Source: Pyrrhosoma nymphula
Taxonomy: Eukaryota; Arthropoda; Insecta; Odonata; Coenagrionidae
DNA: 64,000 nucleotides
Assembly (NCBI GenBank): GCA_963573305.1
Contig: OY754339.1
Span: forward strand, 12,137,941-12,201,940
Direction of reading: 5' to 3'
Of the stretch, positions 48,529 to 57,575 are shown in pieces; the stretch's first letter is position 1, and every line of letters begins with the position of its first letter. The translations under genes and the position numbers were made by a program. Below the pieces are notes generated by a model that was not told the DNA's origin, searched no databases, and was given only the letters and a program-made list of their open reading frames with translations.

Positions 48529-48844
48529 AAGAGAAAAGGAGGCGGGCGACGGAGGAAATAAAAAGTGACGCATCGATGAAGTTTGGATCGTCAGATGAAA
48601 AAGTTTCAATTACAATAATCACGACAATATATCAAAGAAGAGAACAGGTGAAACCATGCCTAACGATAGCACAGGGGGAATACTGAGGCCATTAAAATGC
48701 GCAGTCCCTAGGGAACATGGGTCCTGCCTAAGGATATTTTCCCTAATATCCCTAGGGAACATAGTTCAGCCGTTTTTGCGTGATTCAGTAACACACCCAC
48801 AGGCAGACACCATTAGATTTTTATGCATTAATAATTATAAGATT

Positions 48845-49400
48845 TAATGGTCACCGATCATAGCCAGTCCCTTAGTGATAGACCCGATCGGAAACCGAAC
48901 AACGATCTGGGAATGGCTTTCATTTACACCAGGAACTATTATCCATCTGTAGTCATGCAAATACGAGAAGAAACAATTATTTTGTTAATTCTTTCACAAG
49001 TTATTATGAGTGATTTCTATGAGTCGGTTAAAAAAACTACAAAGTAATTTTGTATATGTATTCCCTTATACCCACAATTGTATTCCAATACTTCATGTGA
49101 ATATTTTACCCTCTGGTTATAAAACCCTTAATTTTTGGCATACATGCATTTGGCATGAAATTCATTATTCAAGGGCTTTTGAAACCATTTTTAAATAGTC
49201 AAATGCGAGTGAATCAGGGTTATGAGAGATTTCATGAAAGACCGAGAGTATTTCAACGATTTGGGGAATCATTTAGCCCATTAAACTAGAGATTGTACTC
49301 ATGTACATATATAAGGCGAGAAAGCAGTAATCGACAATCGACCGACCAAGAGACGGAATGGAAGGGGGCTGTCCCTAATGGTCCGGACCTCATACGGCCC
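48845..49400 (-). mobile_element. LINE copy 2, internally deleted
   Basis: Same orientation as copy 1. GGGAATGGCTTTCATTTACA and the following 300 bases align with 46271-46580. Then, after a jump that removes almost the whole RT core, TGGGGAATCATTTAGCCC and GTACATATATAAGGC align with copy 1 at 47540 and 48053. No RT motif remains. Confidence 0.75.
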
Positions 49401-49480
49401 TGCCCTTTGTACGCGGATGATGCGGCACTCCTGTCCCGTTCCTTGAGGAAGAGTGCGGCGGCCGTGCATCGTCATGAGAA
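49385..49480 (+). pseudogene. Tiny reverse-transcriptase fragment (YADD)
   Basis: The plus frame reads PCPLYADDAALLSRSLRKSA: a YADD catalytic box with a hydrophobic context typical of non-LTR RT. Only about 30 residues are recognisable. It is a different LINE from its neighbours and in the opposite orientation, followed by (AGT)n at 49480-49494. Confidence 0.55.
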
Positions 49481-49615
49481 GTAGTAGTAGTAGTACCAGA
49501 GTAGCCCGACCTTTCCGGTCGGTAATTTGGACACCTTCAACGAGGCTCTCGTCAGGTGTCGTCGATGGCGAGTTTGAGCGAACGCTGCACACTTCCACTA
49601 CAAAACAGCGCGGTG

Positions 49616-49683
49616 GCTTTCCATTAGTTTCAGACCTTAAACACAATTGGGCACTGAACACTTAAAACATTAGTCAGGAGCAG
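49616..49683. repeat. Dispersed repeat F, copy 2
   Basis: Partner of 24967-25031. Imperfect match over about 60 bases. Confidence 0.5.
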
Positions 49684-50191
49684 AGTTGATGGGCGCTGGA
49701 TACTTTAATATTATCAACGGCTATTATTTTTCATGAGTAGAGTCAAGGGCGTAACCAGGCAAAGCTCTGGGGAGGGGGGAGGCGATTAGTATTTATGCCC
49801 CTACCCTCCCCTAGGGGACTCTTACCAGTGATAATCGCCACAGTGGTCCCTTGAAAAACGTACCTTTAATAAGGACTTTACCTACAACATGTCAAAACCG
49901 ATTACCCGCGCTTGATTTGCATTTATCAACATTTGAATGTAGGATATTAAAATTCAGCTTTTTCTGCATCGTTGGGAGGGCGGGGGCGATCGTCTCCAAT
50001 GGTTACGCCCTTGGTTGGTTTCATTTCAGTTTCGTCAAACAAGAATAATGTAAAGTTTTGAATTGCTCGGTCGTAAAAAGCTGAAAATTTCGGTAATTTG
50101 AACTTCAATGAATTTGAACATTAACTGCTTGAAAATAAGAAACTATTTACAGACTTTTACTATTTACATTAAGCCAGACACTATAGAGGGT
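49684..50191. other. Unassigned sequence
   Basis: No gene recognised. GTTACGCCCTTGG near 50003 mirrors CAAGGGCGTAACC near 49745, an inverted pair about 260 bases apart. Confidence 0.45.
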
Positions 50192-50261
50192 TTTCACAAA
50201 CTGTTTACAAAAGTAACTAATTTACAAAATCTAGCGAAAGTTTTCGAGGCGTTGTCCATTG

Positions 50262-50430
50262 GTGTTCCATTTTTTTTTTGGGTTCTCCATCCCTGTTCGT
50301 TGATTTTGGCTGACAACGGTTTTGATAGCCATCACGCTTTCGTCATCAGGTCGAAAGTGGAAAGAAGGCGAAATCATTGTCAGCCAAAATCCACGAACGT
50401 GAATTGAAAACCCAAAAATGTGGAACAATA
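50262..50430. mobile_element. Imperfect palindromic PLE-type pair, long flanking repeats
   Basis: GATTTTGGCTGACAA in the left arm mirrors TTGTCAGCCAAAATC in the right arm. The outer GTTCCA...TGGGTT and AACCCA...TGGAAC also pair. The left half on the minus strand reads CCTGATGACGAAAGCGTGAT then GGCTATCAAAACC, a variant of CTGATGA...GAAAC. It is flanked by imperfect direct repeats of about 47 bp (50192-50240 and 50430-50478). Confidence 0.6.
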
Positions 50431-50478
50431 ATTTACAAACTGTTCACAAAAGTGACTAATTTACGAAACAGAGTAAAG

Positions 50479-51346
50479 AAAAGTATCTCATCTTTCCGAG
50501 GAAAACAAAATTTTAGGCACTAACCACGGTACTTTTCGAGTTATTTAACTAAAAATACCAGCCATTTTCCAAAAAAAACTTCGGTAGTGAAGGCGTTTGC
50601 ACCCTACGAAGTGAAATAAATGTAACATTAATGACCCATGTAATCCCCTCCCGACCCTTTTCTCGGGATCCCAGGGGATGGACACCAGAACTTGTTGAGG
50701 GATCAGTGGGACTTTGAACACATTTTGAAAATTTGTTTATTGGCGTAATTGTTAAAAACAAATAAGACAATATTTTTTTCTAGCAATTTTCTGTTTAATT
50801 TGATACCAAACACCAAAGAAATCCGTTAATAATTGAGCCGGGTGCGAGCATAAGGCAACTTACTTTTGAGACAACCATAGCCCACATAGCGAGCAATCGG
50901 TAGAAAGGGTTGTGCCTCATTGCGGTGGTATGAGATCCCTAAAGAGCGTGGGAAGGGAGTGGTCTGGGTAAAAAGGGTGGATTCCCAAATGTCCACCGCT
51001 GGAAAAAAAGAGTTCGGGAACATGAACGTTTTTCCCGCATTTACCGGTACACACGTACATGTACATTTCCCGCAGGCTAAGGAGTCGATGATGTTTGTTG
51101 GAGAGAGTAGTTTTGTGCGGCGAGAGTGGAACGAACTGTTTCGTTAGCCTTGAAGCTCTCGTAGCCGCGCCACCCACGGTCCTCAGAGAAAGGAGTGAAA
51201 GAGGGCGACCATCTCTCCCCTTGGACACTTTGCACCTCGCGGAGGACAGACAGAGGTGGCCGCGCCCACTCCCCGCCAATTTAACCTCGAGGAAAAACCG
51301 CAGCGATGAGTGGGAAGGGAGTGGGTGCGGTGGGGGTGTGAGAGAA
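50479..51346. other. Unassigned sequence
   Basis: No gene recognised. The long minus-strand frame that crosses this region continues through the minisatellite and reflects its composition. Confidence 0.45.
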
Positions 51347-51499
51347 GGGTTGGGGGAAAGTGTTGGGGGAAAGGGTTGGGGGAAAGGGTTGGGGGAAAGG
51401 TTTGGGGTAAAGGGTTGGGGGAAAGGGTTGGGGGAAAGGGTTGGGGGAAAGGGTTGGGGGAAAGGGTTGGGGGAAAGGGTTGGGGGAAAGGGTTGGGAG
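51347..51499. repeat. 13-bp G-rich minisatellite
   Basis: About 11.8 copies of GGGTTGGGGGAAA in tandem. Nearly all units are identical, with a few substitutions around 51361 and 51397-51410. Because 13 is not a multiple of three, three units make a 13-residue repeat in every frame (GLGERVGGKGWGK or its antisense), which creates spurious long frames on both strands. Runs of G could form quadruplexes. Confidence 0.95.
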
Positions 51500-51740
51500 G
51501 GTGCCGACCGGAAAATGTCGACGGGTGGTTCATAGAGGAGGCAATCAGGGATTGGCTGGTCCACCCACCACCACCGCCCCCTGTCGGACAACAATGCGGA
51601 ACCGCCGCGGAGGAAGAGGTCGGCGCCGCCGCTGCCATTGTTAAGAGCGTTCAGAGAGAGAATATGAGAGCGCCCCCACCCTCCTCCTCGTTGGCAACGA
51701 GAACACACACGTTCGACCAAGCCTCACTCTCCTCCATTAA

Positions 51741-52341
51741 GAAGGCAGCGACAGTGTGAGTCAAAACAAATACTAAATTCCACATTTTTGTTTAAAAAAT
51801 CCTGCTTCCGGTGATGGCATACGTAAGATAGTGAAAACCAATGTTAAGGTAAAAAAATATGGAGATTATTGCACGAATATATTTTTAATGTACTCTTTTT
51901 TCCAGTCATAGGAGCAGACTGCAAGGTCATTTACGAGAAGTTAACGCATTTAGACTTCAATTGACGCAGTAATTGGCTAATAAGTCAAGACATTATATGG
52001 TAAGATGCCTAGAGTATATTTTATTTCAATTTCTCTTGATATTATACTTCTTCTATACAGTAATTTTGCAAAAATTACATTTATATTACATGGGATACCT
52101 AATACTCTTTTTCCCCAGCGTTTATCCCATTTTTTCATTCAAAACATGTATCGTGAATAGGTAAAATGTTTCTTTTCATATCAGATAGAGGACATGTTTT
52201 TCTAAAAGTTGCCAGAATATGAATAAAATGACATTCATGTATTTGTACGTCTAATATGAGTCATTCAAGTCAATATGAGACATTCTAGTCTTTTTACGTA
52301 TTTTTCGAACATGAATAAAATGACATAAGTCTAGAATCATC
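51741..52341. mobile_element. Element B4: TTAA-flanked sister of B3
   Basis: TTAA at 51737-51740 and 52342-52345. The left end GAAGGCAGCGACAGTGTGAG and the sequence to about 52220 align throughout with the reverse complement of B3: ACAAATACTAAATTCCACAT, CATAGGAGCAGACTGC, GGTAAGATGCCT, CAGAATATGAATAAAA. The right end carries a partial repeat of AATAAAATGACAT (52221 and 52316), about 95 bases apart. No transposase. Confidence 0.8.
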
Positions 52342-52345
52342 TTAA

Positions 52346-53001
52346 GAAAGTCGGATCGCAACAGGGTAAGACACGAGTGTACAGACTTTTCTGCTTGCAT
52401 ATTTTATCATATTTAACAGCCTTTTTCGATACATTTCCATCGTCAAAACATACAGACCACATCACGGCCTCCTCACTTTCAGTCCCCTTACCTTCCAACT
52501 GCAGTCACAAACATCTTAGTGACAGCGAATTTTGGCGTTATATCTCGGAAGGACAAAGTGAAATATTAGCAGGTGAGAGATGAGTGTGGATTTGGATTTT
52601 TCGGTTAAAGGTAAATATTAGAGGACTATTAATTGCCAGCAAAATTATTATTTCCATCAAAATTATTTTTGCAAGCCGTACGGAACCTCAATTACTTATT
52701 TGGCAACTAATCATGAATGGCAAGCATCCATGTAATCAACTTAAACATCCCCTATTTAGTTGCATATCCAGCACATGACGGCAGATCGAATTCATCAGAT
52801 AGCAAATTGTCATTTATTAAGAATATTAATAAAAATGGCAAATTTATAGATTTAATATATATATTTATTCTTTTTTTTAATGAAACTCAAGTTTATAGTA
52901 GAGCTTTGTCTTTTTCAATGTTACGTGGTAGAAAGGTAATTATATAACAACAGCACGAAAATAAGAAATGCTTAATCTACGAACGCCAATGGTAATAAAA
53001 A
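52346..53001. other. Unassigned AT-rich sequence
   Basis: Short frames only; nothing recognised. Confidence 0.45.
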
Positions 53002-53097
53002 TGAATGATTTTTCTTCTGTGGAATATCGCACTTATTTGCACTTGCGGGTGACTCCGTAAAGGTAACTACCGTGGCTAGTCCCGGTATCCTCAAAAT
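53002..53097 (+). repeat. SINE tail, copy A
   Basis: TGAATGATTTTTCTTCTGTG, then GTGACTCCGTAAAGGTAACT and TAGTCCCGGTATCCTCAAAA. No tRNA-like head. Nearly identical to 53510-53606. Confidence 0.8.
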
Positions 53098-53258
53098 TAG
53101 TCAAAGAGCGAACACCTCAATGTGTTATATGTATGGCTTTATCCTCGCGGACTGTGGCGCTTAGCGCACGACTTGGACTGCTTATGACATCATATGTCTA
53201 TCAGTCCTGACCACCATGCTCCTATAAAGCCACCAAATGATCCACAGGGGAGAAGGAC

Positions 53259-53395
53259 GCCTCGGTAGCCTAACTGGTTAAAGCTATCGGCGCAAAATCG
53301 AGGGATCCGGGTTCGAATCCCGGTCAAGGCGAATGCTTTTTCCTCTGTGGAATATCGCACTTATTTGCACTTGCAGGTGACTCCGTAAAAGGTAA
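53259..53395 (+). repeat. tRNA-derived SINE, copy B
   Basis: The head starts GCCTCGGTAGCCTAACTGGT (A box) and carries GATCCGGGTTCGAATCCCGG (B box and T arm), ending AAGGC. The tail GAATGCTTTTTCCTCTGTGG then GCACTTGCAGGTGACTCCG matches copies A and C. The anticodon arm is degenerate. Confidence 0.85.
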
Positions 53396-53509
53396 AAAAA
53401 TACTGCGAAAGCCGAACCCACTTCTATCTTCTCTTCAAAAATTTTCTGTTTAGGAACTGTCCCCGCAATGAATTATAAATTAATGAGAGGAGTTTAAAAA
53501 AGGCCGCGG

Positions 53510-53606
53510 CGAATGATTTTTCTCCTGTGGAATATCGCACTTCTGTGAACTTGCGGGTGACTCCGTAAAGGTAACTACCGTGGCTAGTCCCGGTATCCTC
53601 AAAATG
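53510..53606 (+). repeat. SINE tail, copy C
   Basis: Starts GGCGAATGATTTTTCTCCTG and runs through GTGACTCCGTAAAGGTAACT to TATCCTCAAAAT, as in copy A. Only a trace of the head (GGCCGCGGCG) precedes it. Confidence 0.8.
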
Positions 53607-54628
53607 AGTTTTTTATTCCAGCATTTTTATGCAGGGATAATCGCAGTCAAAAGTTAATAAAAAAACAAACATCCTACCTTTTTAAATTAAATCTAAAGTT
53701 GGTTGAATTTTCATTTTCAATTAATGTAAAAATGTAACATCCTATCAAAGAACGTATTGATTGTCTATAGAGATAAAATTATAGCTATCTACTCTAATTG
53801 GCGTCATTTTTCACGGCCAAAAGGTCTACATTATACTCTTGTACTCCCAAATCCCACGGACCTGCGAGTTTTATGAATCACCTCGTCGGAGATTGATGTA
53901 TGCATATTCATATGTTTTACATCAAAATTATAATCTGTCATCAGAGATAAAGGTGTTTAGAACTGGTGAGGACCATTTTCATTCAGTATGTTTAGAATAC
54001 CTCCGCTCTTGTCATCTTAAATTCATTTTCTCGCATCATATTAGTTCCAATGAAAAAATAACTACAAAGAAATATAATGAATTACAGGCTTGGGACTGCT
54101 TCACGAGATCAAAAACAAATTATTCCAGAAATCGCTTCCCAATCATTCTCCTTCAAGTTCATCTGGAAAACTTTCTGGGAAAAGTTTTAGCAGACGTTCT
54201 TAAAATATGGTCAAATTTAAAATCTTCAAACTGAGGTCTTGACGAGTTTCCCAATAATTCAACTCTAACGGGAAGGAAAGTGGCAACAAATGATACGCAC
54301 AACCCACCATATCCACCTAGGCCGTAAAAATTCGTTTATTTTTCCGAATACTGAAAAATAATCAAACATCCTCTCTAAAGATGATTTTAATTTCTCAAGC
54401 CGAGTCATGATTCATTTTACTCAAGTCAAATAACCATTTTACGGATTATGTTATCATCTTGTGAATTCAGAATTCCAACGTAAAACTTGAGAAATCTTAT
54501 AATTCGTAAATTGAGATACGTATTTCATTCACCTCTGTGATCTGGAGACTATATTTTCATTTGCGTCCTACCTACTAAGCAACCATTGTTGTGCAGAGTA
54601 ACTATCACTAATTTCATGGAAAAGGAAC
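53607..54628. other. Unassigned AT-rich sequence
   Basis: A 131-codon frame at 53839-54234 opens without an ATG and has no domain that I recognise. Confidence 0.4.
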
Positions 54629-54641
54629 TACACAAGCGAAG

Positions 54642-54845
54642 GTGAAGTTTTCTCGGGTTTCCAACCGGGTGATGGTCTCCATGTAGGCCGACGTTTCGAT
54701 GTCTGACTCAGTCATCGTCATCAGGGCTGATGACGATGACTGAGTCAGACATCGAAACGTCGGCCTACATGGAGACCATCACCCGGTTGGAAACCCGAGA
54801 AAGCTTCACCAAGTTAATACGCCGGGAAAGCACTAAATCTTACTT
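54642..54845. mobile_element. Palindromic PLE-type insertion with 13-bp TSD
   Basis: TACACAAGCGAAG at 54629-54641 and 54846-54858 is a perfect duplication. Between them 54641-54724 mirrors 54727-54810 with one mismatch in 84 and a 2-base centre. The right arm carries CTGATGA (54727-54733), an unpaired C, an extended stem GATG-CTGA/TCAG-CATC, then GAAACGTCGGCC, and a tail GGTTGGAAACCCGAGAAAG like that of the solo unit at 47226. The left arm is the same on the minus strand, so both tails point outward. Confidence 0.9.
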
Positions 54846-54861
54846 TACACAAGCGAAGTTC

Positions 54862-54978
54862 ACTTGTAAGTTTTTTTTATTCATGACCAGGGTTATCGAC
54901 AGTTTATGTCATCTTCAGGTCACCTGAAGATGACATAAACTGTCGAAACCCTGGTCGTGAATAAAAAACATACAAGTA
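54862..54978. mobile_element. Second palindromic PLE-type pair
   Basis: Arms of about 55 bp meet at 54921. The right arm: CTGAAGA (54924-54930), an unpaired T, stem GACA/TGTC, GAAAC (54945-54949), and a tail CCTGGTCGTGAATAAAAAAC. The left arm mirrors it with a few differences in the A/T tail. Flanks share TTCACT (54859-54864 and 54982-54987), a possible short duplication. Confidence 0.8.
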
Positions 54979-54987
54979 AAATTCACT

Positions 54988-55439
54988 AAGTTTGTTTCTT
55001 TTCCATCAAGGAGATGTTTGACAAAGTAATCCGTGACATTGTTCGTTTTGTTATCACTAATTTGTTTCTAAGTTATTCTTGTCTTCAATTTTTGGCATTT
55101 ATCTCCATTTTCATCCCTTTTAGCCTGCATAACTATGATATTGAAATAATTTTTTTCACTCCTTGTTTTATTTTCTAATGCTTTCTCTAAATTTTTCTCC
55201 TAACAGAAAGTCCTCAAACGTTTTCGGTTCACTCATCATTCAAGCGATCAATTTTGCCCGAGATTCATGGGATACATTGTAATAAGGAAAATCGATCTCA
55301 GATTCATAATTTCTGGATTATATGACGTCATTTCCTACATCGACAAACAAATCATCAATCTCAGCTAGTATGTTTCCATCTCAAATCCCTTAATATATGC
55401 ATCCTCTTGCGATGAACAGATCGCGTGGTAATACACGAT
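54988..55439. other. Unassigned AT-rich sequence
   Basis: Nothing recognised. Confidence 0.45.
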
Positions 55440-56200
55440 TTCAATTTGAAACCCCACCGTCAATCCATCCGCTCAACCGAATCGGTTTTCATCCCTTTAT
55501 CCCCACGAACCACTCTCTCCTCTTCCCCCCCGAATATCATCCCCCCCCCATCGAATCCTGCGGCGCCCCCTTTACCTCTAAATAACCTCCCCAACCCTCT
55601 TAATCCCCCACATCATCCCTCCTTCACCCCTTGCCTCCCTCTTCATCCACCCCCTCTTCAATGTATCCCCCGCCTCGTGGCCCGCATTTCCCCATCCTCC
55701 AAAATATCCCCCCGCACCCACACATACCCTGAACTAATACGATTTCTCTCAATGCCCTATCCTCCCAAAACCACCCCTCTACCCCCCAACACCCCCCTTT
55801 CACCCTGTGCATCGCTCTCTCTCTCTCTGAAATCCCCTCGCCAATACTCCATTTCTTTCACATCACATCCCCCGCTCCGCCGCCGCTGCCGCAGTTTACC
55901 CCAGAGGGAGACCGAAGGAGAGACCAAAATATCCAATGCTCCCCCTTTCTCTGGACAGCTTTACTCTCCATATATTCATATCCACCCACCCACCCCACCC
56001 CACCCCCCGACTTCTCTATTCCTGACGACTCGAGGCAAAAACGAGGTCTCCTCCTCCGATAGTCACCTTTGGCCCAGATGGACCCGATGAGGAGGAAATA
56101 CACGGCCGCGAGTACTATGAGATAAATTCTCAACCCCCACCCCCATACAACCCCTTCCCTCCTCCTGTAACCGCCCTCTCCCTTCGAAGACGACGCTGAT
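55440..56200. repeat. Pyrimidine-rich low-complexity island
   Basis: Long C/T-rich stretch with (CT)n at 55815-55829 and CCCACCC repeats at 55983-56010. The 221-codon plus frame and 116-codon minus frame are Pro/Ser/His-rich or Gly-rich and look compositional. Confidence 0.7.
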
Positions 56201-56366
56201 GCCGCCAATCGACGAATGCGAGTGTAGCAAATCCCTCTGTCGCTCGCTCAATAGATACTTAAAAACGCGAGAGCCCATTATGTTCTGGAATCAAGGACGA
56301 CGATTTTCACGAGCCGTGCGCGACACAATCCGACATCCAGAAAGAGGTTAATCAGCAAAGAAAGTT

Positions 56367-56470
56367 ATGCACCAAGTCGGTGAAATTCGCCATGAATAAA
56401 TCATTTGACTTGACCGGGATTCGTACCCAGCCCTCCCGATTTCCGTTTCGTCCCCTGAGTTACAATGTAG
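56367..56470 (-). repeat. tRNA-derived SINE, minus copy of a head-to-head pair
   Basis: Minus strand: head ending GCTGGGTACGAATCCCGGTC (B box and T arm), then a tail ATGGCGAATTTCACCGACTT. The tail matches the next SINE, which runs the other way. Confidence 0.7.
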
Positions 56471-56530
56471 ACTGGGGACGAGAACATCTTGTTCGTATAA
56501 ATCCCTGCTACAATTCGCCTTGAATTAATA

Positions 56531-56635
56531 TGGCTTGGTGGTGTAACTGGCTAAAACACCTGATCGGCAATTGGGAGGTCCGGGTTCGAAATTGTTTTTT
56601 TGTAATGGCGAATTTCACCGTCTTGGTGAATAACT
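56531..56635 (+). repeat. tRNA-derived SINE, plus copy of a head-to-head pair
   Basis: The head TGGCTTGGTGGTGTAACTGG (A box) to GGTCCGGGTTCGAA (B box, then broken), and a tail AATGGCGAATTTCACCGTCT. Shares its tail with 56367-56410 in opposite orientation. Confidence 0.75.
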
Positions 56636-57049
56636 TCGCAACCATTCACATGACTGCGTACCACACCATTTGTACAACCGCAATGATTGGAACAACAGTC
56701 AAGAAGTGGTTGTCTATCGTGACATATCATACATCTGAGACATATCAACACACTCACTTTCCTTGCATTCAAATTAAAGCCTCTACGTAACTACTACTAA
56801 ACTCTTCATAAATTTGATTGGCCAAATTATAGGACTTACGACAGCACATAATATGTAACATCTGTTCTAAAATATACTGTTGTAAAATGTATATTCTCAT
56901 TCTTTACATGCAACTTTACCAGAAACATAATTCACGCGTACTTGACGTACTTCTATATGACATAATACTTGGCGTACGCCCGAATTATTTTCCTGGCTTG
57001 CCTAATAGTGAGGTAACGGAGTAAGTGAGGTAACGGAGATTCATTCATT

Positions 57050-57575
57050 CAAGTATTCTACCAGCTGATTGGTAGGTTCTTGGACAGTCCCCATTATGCA
57101 TCCCAACCTCAAAGACATTGTCTCGCTTTCCCTCCTAATGATGGCCCGTTATTAGATCCCTCTTCAATTCTTCATATCTTCTACCTCCTCTTATTTCGTC
57201 TAGAATTCCTATCCTCCTTCTTCCTCTTCCACGCTTCCCCAGTGCTCTCCCCTCTATCACTCTCTTCAACATGCCCTCTTCTCCCAAAACCTCCTCCATC
57301 TATCTCTTCTGTCTTCTCCGAACCTCTGCCACAAGCCTCCTCTCCTCTCCGACCATATCCAATACCTCCTCGTTCGTCTTTCTCGCCATCCAGCTAACCT
57401 TCTCCATCCTTCTCCAAACCCACATCTCAAACGCCTCTAGTCTACGCACATCCTCCCTTCGCTATGACCATGTTTCCGACCCATATAGCGCCAGGCTCCA
57501 TATTAAAGTTTTCACCAGCTTCTTTACGTCTCTTCTCAGACACCCCCCCCTCATCAATTCCCTTCTCTTGTAACG
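57050..57575 (-). pseudogene. RTE-like LINE C-terminal end (relic 2)
   Basis: Minus strand across two frames: RRDVKKLVKTLIWSLALYGS then ETWS, EAFEMWVWRRMEKVSWMARK then TNEEVLDMVGEERRLVAEVR and a basic RGRRRIGI segment. This is the carboxy end of RTE-like LINEs (the YGSETW block and RRMEK block after the RT). It ends near CMGTVQEPTNQLVEYLNE. Frameshifts at about 57460 and 57330, no catalytic core, so dead and 5' truncated. Confidence 0.8.

Noticed and set aside
50917..51720. Open frame of 267 codons on the minus strand, the longest in the window
   Set aside because: Its centre is the antisense of a 13-bp minisatellite (PFPPTLSPN-type repeat), the rest is Pro/Ser-rich, and overlapping frames are open on the other strand. 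No domain.
53259..53332. Possible genuine tRNA gene
   Set aside because: The A and B boxes are good, but the anticodon arm is broken and the tail is shared with other SINE copies nearby.
53839..54234. 131-codon frame with ordinary amino-acid composition
   Set aside because: No ATG at its start, no domain, no splice or promoter context that I can support; could be chance in AT-rich DNA.
55425..56090. 221-codon Pro/His/Ser-rich frame
   Set aside because: Produced by a pyrimidine-rich island; no signal peptide, domain or periodicity of a real protein.
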